A DNA stretch of 64,000 nucleotides from assembly GCF_001425385.1 (NCBI RefSeq), contig NZ_LMQO01000002.1, positions 372,001-436,000 on the forward strand, given 5' to 3'. Below the pieces are notes generated by a model. That model did not search any database. It was not told where the DNA came from and saw nothing but the letters and a program-made list of their open reading frames with translations. Source of the stretch: Sphingomonas sp. Leaf407. GTDB taxonomy: Bacteria; Pseudomonadota; Alphaproteobacteria; Sphingomonadales; Sphingomonadaceae. Every line of letters begins with the position of its first letter. Within the stretch, counting starts at the first letter, position 1. Shown piece after piece: positions 46,848 through 56,212 of this stretch. A program made the position numbers and the translations under genes.

Positions 46848-47708
46848 TTACCTCACGAAGCTTGCGGCAAGGCTGCCCATCGTCAGCGCCCAGCCATCGA
46901 CCAGCACGAACAGCAGCAGCTTGAACGGCAGCGAGATGATCGTCGGCGACAACATCATCATACCGAGCGACATGAGCACGGTCGCGACCACCAGATCGAT
47001 GACGATGAACGGCAGGAAGATCAGGAACGCGATCTGGAACGCGGTCTTGAGTTCGGAGGTGACGAACGCGGGCAGCAGGATCGAAAACGGCGTGTCGGCG
47101 GGCGTCGCGATCGGCCCCGATTTCGCCATGTCGGCGAACATCGTCACGTCCTTGGTCCGCGTCTGCTTGAGCATGAAGGCGTGCAAGGGACGCCCGGCGG
47201 TCTCGATCATCTGGGTCGAGGTCATCTGCCCGGCGGCATAGGGCTTGAGTGCGCTGTCGTTGATCTGGGTGAAGACCGGGGCCATTACGAAGAACGACAG
47301 GAACAGCGACAGGCCGATCAGCACCTGGTTGGGCGGCGTCTGCTGCAACCCCAAAGCCTGACGCAGCACCGACAGCACGATGATGATCCGGGTGAAGCTG
47401 GTCATCATGAGGAGGATGCCGGGCAGGACCGACAACAGCCCCATCAGGATCAGGACCTGCAACGACAGCGCCATCGGCGCGTCGTTGGCCCCGCCCAACT
47501 GCCCCAGCGCCCGGTCGAGCGCGTCGGCGGCACCCGGCGCGGCGACCGGGGCAGGGGCCGCCGGCACCGCTTGCGCGAACGCCGGCACCGCGAGGAACAG
47601 CATCAGCAGCAGGCCGATGGCTGCCAGCACCAGCTCCAGCCGCCATTGCGGTCGTGCGCGCGCGGGCCGGCGGACCTTCACCACCTTCGCGATCGGCAGC
47701 GTGTTCAC
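46848..47708 (-). CDS. fliP: Flagellar export gate protein FliP
   Basis: A 286-residue FliP. An N-terminal basic stretch and a hydrophobic signal (about 24-46, cut near AFAQA) precede an Ala/Pro linker. Four membrane segments follow. The family signature is around [27 protein letters not shown], and the late segment [25 protein letters not shown] is typical. A GTG start at 47708 overlaps the fliO stop (GTGA). It is the only FliP in the window, while FliQ, FliR, FlhB and FlhA each occur twice. Confidence 0.95.
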   Translation of the reverse strand: MNTLPIAKVVKVRRPARARPQWRLELVLAAIGLLLMLFLAVPAFAQAVPAAPAPVAAPGAADALDRALGQLGGANDAPMALSLQVLILMGLLSVLPGILLMMTSFTRIIIVLSVLRQALGLQQTPPNQVLIGLSLFLSFFVMAPVFTQINDSALKPYAAGQMTSTQMIETAGRPLHAFMLKQTRTKDVTMFADMAKSGPIATPADTPFSILLPAFVTSELKTAFQIAFLIFLPFIVIDLVVATVLMSLGMMMLSPTIISLPFKLLLFVLVDGWALTMGSLAASFVR

Positions 47709-47959
47709 TTGTTGCCCCCATCCAGCAACGTCACGCCGCTACGGCTGACCGACACCAGCAACTGGCGGCCCTGAAATTCCAGCACGGCGATCTTGGTGCC
47801 GGTCGACACCATCATCGTCTCGCGCACCTTCACCAGCCGCTCGCCCTGGTTGCCCGGCATCCGCGCTTCCAGCCGACGCCAGAGATACAGGCAGCCGATC
47901 ATCAGGCCGCACACCAGCGGCAGCAGCACGACCAGCTTGAGGATGTACGACCACATCAT
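47705..47959 (-). CDS. fliO: Flagellar biosynthesis protein FliO
   Basis: An 84-residue protein with one N-terminal membrane segment (about 5-27) followed by the small beta domain typical of FliO ([24 protein letters not shown]). FliO assists FliP assembly. It starts within the fliN stop (TGATG or one codon later) and ends within the fliP start (GTGA). It is identified by size, layout and place between fliN and fliP. Confidence 0.87.
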   Translation of the reverse strand: MMWSYILKLVVLLPLVCGLMIGCLYLWRRLEARMPGNQGERLVKVRETMMVSTGTKIAVLEFQGRQLLVSVSRSGVTLLDGGNK

Positions 47960-48255
47960 CAGCGCTGGACCCGCTTGTCGGGGCTGACCAGTTCGGTCAT
48001 GCGCACGCCGAAGCGGTCGCCCACCGTCACCACCTCGCCCCGGCCGATCAGCGTGCCGTTGACGAACACGTCGAGCAGCTCGTTGGCGGCGCGGTCCAGC
48101 TCGATCACGCTCGATTCGCCCAGCGCCAGCAGTTCGCGTAGCGTCAGGTGGGTCGAACCGATCTCGACGGTCAGCCGCACGTCGACGTCCTGCAACAGCT
48201 TGAAATTGGCGGCGAGCGACGCCTCGGCGGGGAAGCCGCCGGTCATGTCGTTCAT
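47959..48255 (-). CDS. fliN: Flagellar motor switch protein FliN
   Basis: A 98-residue FliN consisting of a SpoA domain (QDVDVRLTVEIGSTHLTLRELLALGESSVIELDRAA, about 24-60) and the conserved NGTLIGRGEVVTVGDRFGVRMTEL. It forms the outer C ring with FliM and FliG. The start at 48255 (MNDMTGGFPAEAS) overlaps the fliM stop (ATGA). The N-terminal leader is short, as in many alphaproteobacteria. Confidence 0.95.
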   Translation of the reverse strand: MNDMTGGFPAEASLAANFKLLQDVDVRLTVEIGSTHLTLRELLALGESSVIELDRAANELLDVFVNGTLIGRGEVVTVGDRFGVRMTELVSPDKRVQR

Positions 48256-49211
48256 TGGAAATCCTCTTCGAAACCGGGGTCGATGGAGATGAGCTTGATC
48301 GCGGCCTGCCCGTTGGCGGTGCCGACGGTGCCGGTGCCCAGTCGCTGGTTGGCGACCCATACGGGCACTTCGGGGCCGAAGCTGATCGGGATGACGTCGC
48401 CTTCCTTCAGCTCCAGCAGCACGCCCAGCGACACGACCGGTTCGGCCAGCACCGATCGCACCGGCAGCTTCACGGTCATGACCGCGCGGGTCAGGCCCGA
48501 TCGCCAGCGCGGATCGGGGGTCGCGGTCTTGCCGTGAACCTTGGTGGTGAGCTGCGGCGCGTGCGGCTTGAGCGCCGCCACGGGATAGAGAATGTCGATG
48601 AAGGTCGGGCGGCCCTCGTGCGCGGCGATGCCGAAGCGCGTCGCGACCACCGCGTCCTCGCCGTCGATCGCGCTGAGCATCGCCGGATTGGCTTCCGGGT
48701 TGCCCGCCTCGAACGCGATGCCGGCCAGCGGCCCCCATGCTTCCGACAGCGGCTGCGCGATCGCCCGGGCGAGGCGGCGCAGCATCGCCTCGGCGGCGGG
48801 CGAGAATTCGCTCGGCAACGGATTGGGCACGTCGCCGAACCCGCCGAAGAACAGGTCGAGCGTTTCGAGCAGGAACGCGCCGTCGATCACCAGGATCGCC
48901 GGGCTGCCCCCGCTCGACAGCGTCAGCGGCACCCACGCCGTCAGCCCCGTCCCCTTGCGCCCCGCGCAGAACCCCGCGAACCGGTCGACCTCGACCGGTT
49001 CGGCCCAGCTTCGCACGGCGCGGCGCAGCAGCGGTTCAAACACCTGCCGCATCGACCGCGCCATGCGCGTCGACAGATGCTCGAAGGCATGCAGGTCACC
49101 GAACGGGTTGAGGTTCGTCGCCCCCAGCGTCGCAACATGCGTTGCCGTGGCGGTGCGTCGGGCCTTCTCGCGCCGGTCGGCGGGGGCGGGGGTTGCGGGC
49201 GTGTTAACCAT
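48252..49211 (-). CDS. fliM: Flagellar motor switch protein FliM
   Basis: A 319-residue FliM. The central CheC-like domain is at about 50-230 and the C-terminal SpoA domain begins near VKLPVRSVLAEPVVSLGVLLEL. The normal N-terminal CheY-P binding motif (consensus LSQxEIDALL) is not recognisable in the first 30 residues, which read as an Ala/Thr/Arg-rich leader. That departs from the canonical protein, so the way CheY acts on this motor may differ. It lies between fliL (6-base gap) and fliN (ATGA overlap). Confidence 0.88.
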   Translation of the reverse strand: MVNTPATPAPADRREKARRTATATHVATLGATNLNPFGDLHAFEHLSTRMARSMRQVFEPLLRRAVRSWAEPVEVDRFAGFCAGRKGTGLTAWVPLTLSSGGSPAILVIDGAFLLETLDLFFGGFGDVPNPLPSEFSPAAEAMLRRLARAIAQPLSEAWGPLAGIAFEAGNPEANPAMLSAIDGEDAVVATRFGIAAHEGRPTFIDILYPVAALKPHAPQLTTKVHGKTATPDPRWRSGLTRAVMTVKLPVRSVLAEPVVSLGVLLELKEGDVIPISFGPEVPVWVANQRLGTGTVGTANGQAAIKLISIDPGFEEDFQ

Positions 49212-49217
49212 GCCCGT

Positions 49218-49868
49218 TCACTGAACAACGAAATTGGTAAAGTAGACGTTACCGATCCCGCCAAATCCCTCCTTTTGCACCAGCGTGTCGTTGATCGCCT
49301 TCTTCAGCCGCAGCGCCAGTTGCTTCTTGCCATCGGCGGTGAACACCTGATCCTCGGTCGTCTCGCCCAGCGCCATCAGCACCGCCGATCGCACCGCGAT
49401 CTCGTGAGTCTTGAGGTTATCCAGCACCTTATGGTCATAGGGTGTCGAGATGGCGACGCCGATCTGCGCGAAATGGACGCTGTCGGCCAGGTTCGCGGTG
49501 AACTCCTTTTCCATCGCGTAATAGCTCGACGCATAGCGATCGCCGCCTTCGCCCTCGGGCGTCGGCTTGCCGCCTTCGGCGACGGTTTCGTTGCCGCCGC
49601 CCGACTCGCCGCCTTCGCCGCCGCCCGATTCGCCGCCCGATTCGGCACCGGCCTTAACCTCTTCGGACTTGGGCACCAGCTTGGGGGTATCGGGATCGGC
49701 CGCTTCCTTGTGGCCGCCGCCACCGATCAGCCCGGCCGAACTGGCATAGAGGCCCGCCCCCACGCCGCCGCCCAGCAGCACCAGCACGCCAACCCCCAGG
49801 ACGAGCATCTTGCCCATCTTGCCCTTCTTCTTGACCGGCGCCTCGGCCGGCTTGTCCTTGTCACTCAT
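49218..49868 (-). CDS. fliL: Flagellar basal body-associated protein FliL
   Basis: A 216-residue single-pass membrane protein. A Lys-rich start (VKKKGKMGKM) precedes the membrane segment at about 21-43. A long acidic Gly/Glu/Ser linker (about 70-110; ESGG units) leads to the FliL domain, ending DTLVQKEGFGGIGNVYFTNFVVQ. FliL stabilises the stator around the motor at the inner membrane. The linker is longer and more repetitive than in enteric FliL. Confidence 0.93.
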   Translation of the reverse strand: MSDKDKPAEAPVKKKGKMGKMLVLGVGVLVLLGGGVGAGLYASSAGLIGGGGHKEAADPDTPKLVPKSEEVKAGAESGGESGGGEGGESGGGNETVAEGGKPTPEGEGGDRYASSYYAMEKEFTANLADSVHFAQIGVAISTPYDHKVLDNLKTHEIAVRSAVLMALGETTEDQVFTADGKKQLALRLKKAINDTLVQKEGFGGIGNVYFTNFVVQ

Positions 49869-49880
49869 GGTTCAGTTTCC

Positions 49881-50963
49881 TCAGGCGATACGAAGGTCGT
49901 CGGTAACGGGGTCGGGCGTCTGTGCGCCCGTGAACGGTTGCGGCCGGCGCGGGGCGGGGGGCGGATCGTGGCGGGGGTCGCCCTGCCGCGATCCGACGTC
50001 CACCTGCATGCCGCCCAGCTTCAACCCGCGCTGCGCCGCCATTTCGGCAAGGCGCGGCTGGGCATCGGCCAGCAGCCGCCCGGCATCGGCGGTGTCGCTG
50101 GCGAAGCGGACGGCCACGCCGTCCTCGCCGTGGCTCAGCACGATCTCGATCGCGCCCAGCGCATCGGGCGACAGGCGGATGCGCGTCTCGCCGCTCCCGG
50201 CCTGTTCGCCCTGCAACGTCTCGATATGGTCGATCATCCCCTGCATCCAGCGATCGTCGCGCAGGTCCAGCCGCGCGCCATCGGCGGCGGCGGGCGCGGC
50301 GATCGGGCGCGGCACCGCCTCGGCCATGCCGGCGATGCTCCACGGCATCGCCACGTCGCCCTCGCGCGGCGTGGCGGAATCGCGTTCCTCCGGCAGCGCG
50401 TCGGCCAGCAGCGCGGGCGCGGCATGGGCGACCTGGACGGGAACCGGCGGGGCAGGGGGGGCGATCGTCACCACCGGCGCACTGGCTTCCCCGGCCATCC
50501 GGTGGCGTGGGGCCACCGGCAGGTCGGACGCAGCGGCCGGCAACGCCTTGCCCTCCGCCATTGCCGGCGGCGGCGCGCCCTCGGCCGGCGGCGGTGCCAG
50601 CGGCAGGCCGTCGATCGTCTCCGCCACCGGCGATACGCCGGGCACAGCAGGCGGCGGCGCGATCCCGGCCGGCGATGGCGGCACCGGCGCGGTGCCGGCC
50701 ACGGCGGCGGGCGGCGTCTGCACCATCGGCGGCGCCACCGGCACCATCGGCGGCGGGATCAGCCCGGCCAGCAGCAACGCCGGATCGGGCGCTCCTTCCG
50801 GCAAGCGTTTGCCGCCCGGCGGGGCAGCGGGCTGCCGTACGTCGCCGCCGGCCGCTTCGCCGACCCCGGCGAGCAGCGCGGCAAAGGCGTCATCGCCGGC
50901 ATCGCGCCGTGCAGGCCGGCCCGGCGGGGCGATCGATCGTTCGAGAGGGGAAAGTGGCTGCAT
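49881..50963 (-). CDS. fliK: Flagellar hook-length control protein FliK
   Basis: A 360-residue protein with a long Pro/Ala-rich N-terminal ruler region (to about 265) and the compact FliK C-terminal domain (GSGETRIRLSPDALGAIEIVLSHGEDGVAVRF, about 275-310), which interacts with FlhB to switch export. The start at 50963 (MQPLSPLERS) was chosen because a longer frame reaches into fliJ. The end is 12 bases before fliL. It is identified by the C-terminal domain and its place between fliJ and fliL; the ruler region is not conserved in any FliK. Confidence 0.87.
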   Translation of the reverse strand: MQPLSPLERSIAPPGRPARRDAGDDAFAALLAGVGEAAGGDVRQPAAPPGGKRLPEGAPDPALLLAGLIPPPMVPVAPPMVQTPPAAVAGTAPVPPSPAGIAPPPAVPGVSPVAETIDGLPLAPPPAEGAPPPAMAEGKALPAAASDLPVAPRHRMAGEASAPVVTIAPPAPPVPVQVAHAAPALLADALPEERDSATPREGDVAMPWSIAGMAEAVPRPIAAPAAADGARLDLRDDRWMQGMIDHIETLQGEQAGSGETRIRLSPDALGAIEIVLSHGEDGVAVRFASDTADAGRLLADAQPRLAEMAAQRGLKLGGMQVDVGSRQGDPRHDPPPAPRRPQPFTGAQTPDPVTDDLRIA

Positions 50964-50994
50964 GCGCTGGTCCGTCGAGAGTTCGACGGACCCA

Positions 50995-51423
50995 TCAGCA
51001 AGGATCGTGCCGGTTTGGCTTGCGCACCGGCGGCGCATTTTCCAGCGCGCGCATTTCCTTGAGCGCGCTTGCCGCATCGGCACGCGCGATCAGCTTTTCG
51101 ACCGCGCTCTGGTCGCGCCGTGCTTCGAGGGTGGCGGAGCGCGCCTGTTCCAGCCCGACGTCGGCCTGCGCCACGCGCCGTTCGGCCAGTTGCGCCGACA
51201 CATGCAGCCGTTCGCGATAATGCGCCGCCGCACCGAGGCTCGACGCGCTGGCCACCGGGGTCGTCACCGGCGCGATCGCCTGCGCCAGACTGAGGATACG
51301 GTCGCGCATCGCCGCCTCGTCCGCCACGCGCGCGGCGGCGCGTGCCTCGTCGGCCTGGGTCAGCCCCAGTTGCAGCGTGCGGACGCGCAGCACGCGCGCC
51401 AGTCTTTTGGCCTTATCCGTCAC
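50995..51423 (-). CDS. fliJ: Flagellar export chaperone FliJ
   Basis: A 142-residue, nearly all-helical charged protein, the FliJ layout of an antiparallel coiled coil that sits in the FliI hexamer and contacts FlhA. Sequence identity in FliJ is low; the call rests on length, coiled-coil character (KAKRLARVLRVRTLQLGLTQADEARAAARV, LAERRVAQADVGLEQAR) and position between fliI and fliK. Its start overlaps the fliI stop by 11 bases. Confidence 0.8.
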   Translation of the reverse strand: MTDKAKRLARVLRVRTLQLGLTQADEARAAARVADEAAMRDRILSLAQAIAPVTTPVASASSLGAAAHYRERLHVSAQLAERRVAQADVGLEQARSATLEARRDQSAVEKLIARADAASALKEMRALENAPPVRKPNRHDPC

Positions 51424-52744
51424 CGAACACGCCGGTCAGCTCGGCGACCGCATCGGGGAGCGACACGATCTCGTCGGCGTCCTGGCGGATATATTCCATC
51501 ACCGCCGGCTGCGCCGCGATGGCATGGTCGATCGCCGCGTCGGTGCCGGTGCGATACGCCCCCATCAGCACCAGATCGCGGTTCTCCTCGAACGTCGCCA
51601 GATGCCGCCGCAGCACCCGCGCGGCGGCCAGATGCGGCTTGTCGGCGATGTCGGTCATCACCCGGCTGACCGAGGGGCCGAGGTCGATCGCCGGATAGAC
51701 GCCGCGCTCGGCCATCTGCCGGCTGAGCACGATATGCCCGTCGAGGATCGATCGCGCCGAATCGACCACCGGATCGCTGTTGTCGTCGCCATCGGCCAGC
51801 ACGGTATAGATGGCGGTAATCGATCCACCGCTGCGCACGCACGTTCCCGCGCGCTCGATCAGCCCCGGCAGCATCGCGATAGCCGAAGGCGGATACCCTC
51901 GTGCGGAAGCCGGTTCGCCGAGCGCGAGGCCGATCTCGCGGCCGGCATGCGCCACGCGGGTCAGCGAATCGATGATGAGCAGCACCTTCTTGCCCTGCTC
52001 GCGAAATCCTTCGGCGATCGCGGTCGCGCGCAGCGCGCCGCGGATGCGCAGCACCGGCGAATGGTTGGCGGGCACCGCCACCACCACCGATCGCTGGCGC
52101 GCATCGCCCTTCAACTTGGTTTCGAGGAAGTCTGACACTTCGCGGCTGCGCTCGCCAATCAGCCCGACGACGACGACATCGGCCTTTGCCGCGCGCACCA
52201 TCATGCCGAGCAGCACCGATTTGCCGACGCCCGATCCGGCCATGATGCCGACACGCTGCCCCTGACCGATCGTCAGCAGCCCGTTGATCGCGCGGACGCC
52301 GACATCCATTGGTTCAAGCACGCGCCCCCGGTCGAGCGGCGATTGCAGCTTGCCGCCCAGCGGCCAGCGGCCCGCCCCCCGGATCGGTCCCTTGCCGTCG
52401 ATCGGCTTGCCCGCGCCATCGACCACGCGGCCGAGCAGCGCGTCGCCGATCTCCGCCTCGCCCGGCGCGCCGCCCGGCCGCACCAGTGCGCCGGGCAGGA
52501 GCGGCGCGGGGCCGCCCAGATTCATCATCAGCGTGCGCCCGTTGCGGAAACCGATCGCCTCCGCCTCGATATGGCCGCCGTCGCCGGTCGCGACCTGACA
52601 CACGGTGCCGACCGGCAGCGACAGCCCGACCGCCTCCATCAGCAATCCGTCATACGACGCCAGCCGCCCGGCGACCCGCGCCTGCGGGCGATAGCCGGTC
52701 GGGGCGAGCGCCCCCAGATAATCCTCGGCGAAATGATTCAGCAT
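51413..52744 (-). CDS. fliI: Flagellum-specific ATPase FliI
   Basis: A 443-residue F1-beta-like ATPase that drives unfolding and loading of export substrates. Walker A is AGSGVGKS at 169-176. The ATPase signature region continues with VVVVGLIGERSREVSDFLE, Walker B is KKVLLIIDSLTRVAHA, and the type III ATPase block GYPPSAIAMLPGLIERAG is present. The ATG at 52744 overlaps the fliH stop by seven bases. The C-terminal domain is complete. Confidence 0.97.
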   Translation of the reverse strand: MLNHFAEDYLGALAPTGYRPQARVAGRLASYDGLLMEAVGLSLPVGTVCQVATGDGGHIEAEAIGFRNGRTLMMNLGGPAPLLPGALVRPGGAPGEAEIGDALLGRVVDGAGKPIDGKGPIRGAGRWPLGGKLQSPLDRGRVLEPMDVGVRAINGLLTIGQGQRVGIMAGSGVGKSVLLGMMVRAAKADVVVVGLIGERSREVSDFLETKLKGDARQRSVVVAVPANHSPVLRIRGALRATAIAEGFREQGKKVLLIIDSLTRVAHAGREIGLALGEPASARGYPPSAIAMLPGLIERAGTCVRSGGSITAIYTVLADGDDNSDPVVDSARSILDGHIVLSRQMAERGVYPAIDLGPSVSRVMTDIADKPHLAAARVLRRHLATFEENRDLVLMGAYRTGTDAAIDHAIAAQPAVMEYIRQDADEIVSLPDAVAELTGVFGDG

Positions 52745-53496
52745 GAAGCCGGCACCGGCACGCGGTCGATCGCCACGCCCAACTGGTCGAGCCACAGCGA
52801 CGGTCCGTCCTCGACCACGGTCGACGCCGATTCGAGGATGAACCCGCCGCGCTCGACGCCCGGGTCGGCGACCGGGAACACTGCCTTGGGCAGCTTGCCC
52901 TCGACCAGCGGTATATCGGCGGCGTGCATCCGCAGGATCGCCGACTCCGCCCCGTCCGCCAGCAGGTCGGCGGCGGCGTCGATCCGGTCGCCTAGGTGAT
53001 TGGCCGACACGCCGATCTCACCGACGATCTGGCGCACCAGCGTCATGACCGTCAGTCGCAGCCGTTCGGCCATCGCGTCGCGGTCGATATGCGTCGCCTT
53101 GCCCAGCGCGTCGGCCAGATGGACCAGCAGCGCCTGATCGCGCGCCATGTCGATGCGGGCGGCGGCATCGCCCGCCGCCTGTCCCTCGGCGAACCCCGCC
53201 GCATGCGCCTCGGCGACCACGTTGACGACGGGCACCTCGACCACCGTGTCGAACGGGTCCCAGCCCTCGGTCGCCTTGCTATCGGGATCGGCCGGGTGGA
53301 AATGCTTTGGGGTCGGCTCGGGGGCCGCACCGGCAAAGCCGCGCGGCGGGGCCGGCACCACGCCGGTCGCCGCGAACGGGCCGGGCGCGCCGAACGCGCG
53401 CGCGAGGATGTCGGCGGCGGCGACATGGCGGCTGGCGAACCCTGCGACGAAATCGGCGCTGGGGGCGGGGGACATCGGCACGGCACCCTCAAACAT
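52738..53496 (-). CDS. fliH: Flagellar assembly protein FliH
   Basis: A 252-residue protein between fliG and fliI. The N-terminal 90 residues are Pro/Ala-rich. The middle carries the GxxxA/G-type helix (AEAHAAGFAEGQAAGDAAARI) seen in FliH, which holds FliI off the membrane. The C-terminal half (LTVMTLVRQIVGEIGVSANHL to WLDQLGVAIDRV) is the E2-stalk-like domain. The call is secure from layout and neighbours. It overlaps fliG by eight bases and fliI by seven. An ATG seven codons later is an alternative start. Confidence 0.85.
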   Translation of the reverse strand: MFEGAVPMSPAPSADFVAGFASRHVAAADILARAFGAPGPFAATGVVPAPPRGFAGAAPEPTPKHFHPADPDSKATEGWDPFDTVVEVPVVNVVAEAHAAGFAEGQAAGDAAARIDMARDQALLVHLADALGKATHIDRDAMAERLRLTVMTLVRQIVGEIGVSANHLGDRIDAAADLLADGAESAILRMHAADIPLVEGKLPKAVFPVADPGVERGGFILESASTVVEDGPSLWLDQLGVAIDRVPVPASC

Positions 53497-54496
53497 AATC
53501 GTCCTCGCCTCCGCCCATCATGATCGTGCCGTCCTTCGCCAGTTGCCGGGCGACGGTGATGACGCCCTTCTGCGCGTCGAGCACCTCGGACAGCTTCATC
53601 GGGCCGCGCGCTTCCATCTCGTCGCGGATGCCGTCGGCGGCGCGCGCCGACATGCAGCCGAGGAAGCGTTCGCGGATGCTCTCGTCGACGCCCTTGAGCG
53701 CACGCACCAGCATGTCGCTGTCAACGTTGCGGATCAGCACGCCGAGGTTCTTGTTGTCCATCTCCAGCAGGTTGTCGAAGACGAACAGCGCTTCCTCGAT
53801 CGCCTTGGCCACGTCGCGGTCGATCTTGGCGATCTTGGGCATCACCCGCGTCTCGGTTGCCTTGCGGCCCGACGACAGGATGCGCGCGGCGTCCTTGGTC
53901 CCGCCCAGTTGCAGCCCGGCCGACGACTGGCGCGCGCCCATCCGCCGCGACAGCATCGATTTCAGCGTCTCGATCGCCTCGGGCGTGATCGGCCCCAGCC
54001 GCGCGATCCGGTGCAGGATCTGCGGCTGGATCGCCTCGGGCATGCTCTCCAGCACCTGCGCGGCGATGCCGGAGTCGAGGTTGGCGAGCAGCACGGCGAC
54101 GATCTGCGGATGCTCGTCCTTGATGAGCCCCGCGATCTCGCCCGCATCCAGCCAGTCGAGCAGGTCGATCGCGCACGCCGCTTCGGCCGGGATGATCCGC
54201 GCCAGCACGCTCTCGGCCTTGTCCGGCCCCAGCGCGCGGGTCATCACCGTCTCGATATGCGGGCGCGGGTCGAAGCCCACTGCCGTCCGCTCGCGCGCGC
54301 GGTCGACGAAATCGTCGAGCACCAGCGTCACTTCATGTTCGCTGACGTCGGCCACCGCGAACATCGCCTTGCCGAGCTGGCGGACCTCCTCGGGTTCCAG
54401 CTTCTGGAGGATCGCGGCGGCTTCCTCCTCGCCGACCAGCATCATCAGGACGGCGGCACGTTCGACGCCGGAATAGATTCGGGTGGGCGCGTTCAT
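53489..54496 (-). CDS. fliG: Flagellar motor switch protein FliG
   Basis: A 335-residue FliG, the torque-generating C-ring protein. The three domains are present: N-terminal (binding FliF), middle with the FliM-binding EHPQIVAVLL motif (about 128-137), and C-terminal with the charged torque helix (IRNVDSDMLVRALKGVDESIRERFLGCMSARAA, about 255-288). It overlaps fliF (ATGA) and fliH (8 bases). Confidence 0.97.
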   Translation of the reverse strand: MNAPTRIYSGVERAAVLMMLVGEEEAAAILQKLEPEEVRQLGKAMFAVADVSEHEVTLVLDDFVDRARERTAVGFDPRPHIETVMTRALGPDKAESVLARIIPAEAACAIDLLDWLDAGEIAGLIKDEHPQIVAVLLANLDSGIAAQVLESMPEAIQPQILHRIARLGPITPEAIETLKSMLSRRMGARQSSAGLQLGGTKDAARILSSGRKATETRVMPKIAKIDRDVAKAIEEALFVFDNLLEMDNKNLGVLIRNVDSDMLVRALKGVDESIRERFLGCMSARAADGIRDEMEARGPMKLSEVLDAQKGVITVARQLAKDGTIMMGGGEDDYV

Positions 54497-56211
54497 TGCT
54501 TGGCATCCGACTGGATCATGTCCCGCACCGCCAGCGCGGCACGGGCGGGATTGTCGCGGGTGAAGCCGCGCACCAGCCCGACGCGGTCGTCGTAGCTGCG
54601 CGCGCTCTCCAGCATCTCGATGCTCACCGCCTCGCGCGGCGGCGCGCCGGGGGCGGCCCCGGCCAGCGGCTCGCCATTCTCATCGAGCGTCACGGCATCG
54701 GGCGCGGGCAGCGCGCCGCCCATCGGCATCCCCGCGTCGGCGGGCGCCTCGCGCTTCTTGAGCAGCGCCTTGGCCATCGGCCGCACGCCGAGGAACAGGA
54801 CCAGCAGCGCGATCAGCAGCGCGGTGCCGTTGCGCGCCGCCATCGGCACCCATCCCGCGTCGTACCACGGCCGCGCCGCCATCTCGACGACGTCGGGGGA
54901 GAATTTGCGGCTAATGACGGTGACGGTGTCCTGGCGCTGCGCGTTATAGCCGACCGCCGCCTTCACCAGATCGTTGATCTGCTGCACCTCGGCCGCCGAA
55001 CGCGGCTTGCCGCCCTCCGCCTCGCGCAGCAGCACTGCGACCGACAGGCGGCGGATGCCGCCCGGCGCGGCGCGCGTCACCGACACTTCCTTGCCGGTGT
55101 CATAGGCGCGGCTGAAATTCTCGGCGGTCTTGACCGGGGCGGTCGCGCCCGGCGCGGTGCCCGGCTGGACCGTGGCCCCCGCCGGACCCGGCGTCGCCGC
55201 GCTGAGCGTCGAAGCGGCGGGCGGCGTGTTGCTCAGCGCACCGGGAATGCCGCCGGGCGTCGCCGCTTCCGGGCTGTTGCCCTGCCAGTTGCCCTGTTCG
55301 GCGCGGACCGTGCCCTGCTTGTCATAGCTTTCGCGCGTCGCCTGGCTCTCGTCCAGATCGACGTCGGCCTGGATCTCGGCCGAGAAATTGTTCGCACCCA
55401 GCAGCGGGGTGAGCAGCGTCGTCAGCTGCGCGCGATACTTGTCCTCGACGCGGCGTTGGTAATCGATCCGCGCATCGGTCAGCGAATCATTGCCGCTGCC
55501 ATCGCCGGGCTTGGAGAGGAGCGCGCCCATCTGGTCGATGATCGTCACCTGATCCGCCTTCATCCCCGGCACCGAGGAGGCGACGAGGTTCACGATCGAG
55601 CGCACCTGCGACTGGGTGAGGCTGCGTCCCGGCTCCAGCCGGACGATGACCGAGGCGGACGGCTGGGCATTGTCGCGTACGAATACGCTCGATTCGGGCA
55701 TGGCCAGATGGACGCGGGCGTCGGACACCGAATCGATCTCGCCGATCGACTTGGCCAGTTCGGTTTCGCGCGCCTGCCGCAACCGCTCGCCCTCGACCGC
55801 GCGGCTCACCCCCATCGGCAACTGGTCGAGGATCGCATAGCCGCCCGGCGCGGCCTTCGGCAGATCCTGTCCGGCGAGCAGGATGCGCGCGCGGTGGTAA
55901 TCGTCCTCGGCCACGGTCACGCCGCCCGAATCGTCGACATGGTTCTCGATGTTCGCCGCGCTCAGCGCATCGACCACCGCCTGCTTGTCGCTGTCGGGCA
56001 GTTGCGGGAACAGCACCCGCTGCGGCGGGGTGGCCAGCGCCATCCACGCGATCGCCGCCGACAGGATCAGGCCGATCATGAAGATCATCGGCAGGCTGCG
56101 CTTGACCGCCGGCTGTTTCAGCAGGCCGCCCAACTGCCCCACCGGATTGGCGAAGCGGCCGGGCGCGGCGGGGGTACCGCCACCTGCGGCGGGAGTGATC
56201 GCGTTTTCCAT
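54493..56211 (-). CDS. fliF: Flagellar MS-ring protein FliF
   Basis: A 572-residue FliF that forms the MS ring. The first membrane segment is at about 38-60 and the second near 465-485 (RNGTALLIALLVLFLGVRP). The periplasmic ring-building motifs lie between (DLPKAAPGGYAILDQLPMGVSRAVEG, then a second RBM). A disordered Pro/Gly/Thr-rich loop is at about 310-370. The C-terminal FliG-binding tail ends SYDDRVGLVRGFTRDNPARAALAVRDMI. The stop overlaps the fliG start. Confidence 0.97.
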   Translation of the reverse strand: MENAITPAAGGGTPAAPGRFANPVGQLGGLLKQPAVKRSLPMIFMIGLILSAAIAWMALATPPQRVLFPQLPDSDKQAVVDALSAANIENHVDDSGGVTVAEDDYHRARILLAGQDLPKAAPGGYAILDQLPMGVSRAVEGERLRQARETELAKSIGEIDSVSDARVHLAMPESSVFVRDNAQPSASVIVRLEPGRSLTQSQVRSIVNLVASSVPGMKADQVTIIDQMGALLSKPGDGSGNDSLTDARIDYQRRVEDKYRAQLTTLLTPLLGANNFSAEIQADVDLDESQATRESYDKQGTVRAEQGNWQGNSPEAATPGGIPGALSNTPPAASTLSAATPGPAGATVQPGTAPGATAPVKTAENFSRAYDTGKEVSVTRAAPGGIRRLSVAVLLREAEGGKPRSAAEVQQINDLVKAAVGYNAQRQDTVTVISRKFSPDVVEMAARPWYDAGWVPMAARNGTALLIALLVLFLGVRPMAKALLKKREAPADAGMPMGGALPAPDAVTLDENGEPLAGAAPGAPPREAVSIEMLESARSYDDRVGLVRGFTRDNPARAALAVRDMIQSDAKQ

Positions 56212-56212
56212 A

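Noticed and set aside
48255..51062. 935-residue plus-strand open frame
   Set aside because: Antisense to fliM, fliL and fliK, all secure genes.
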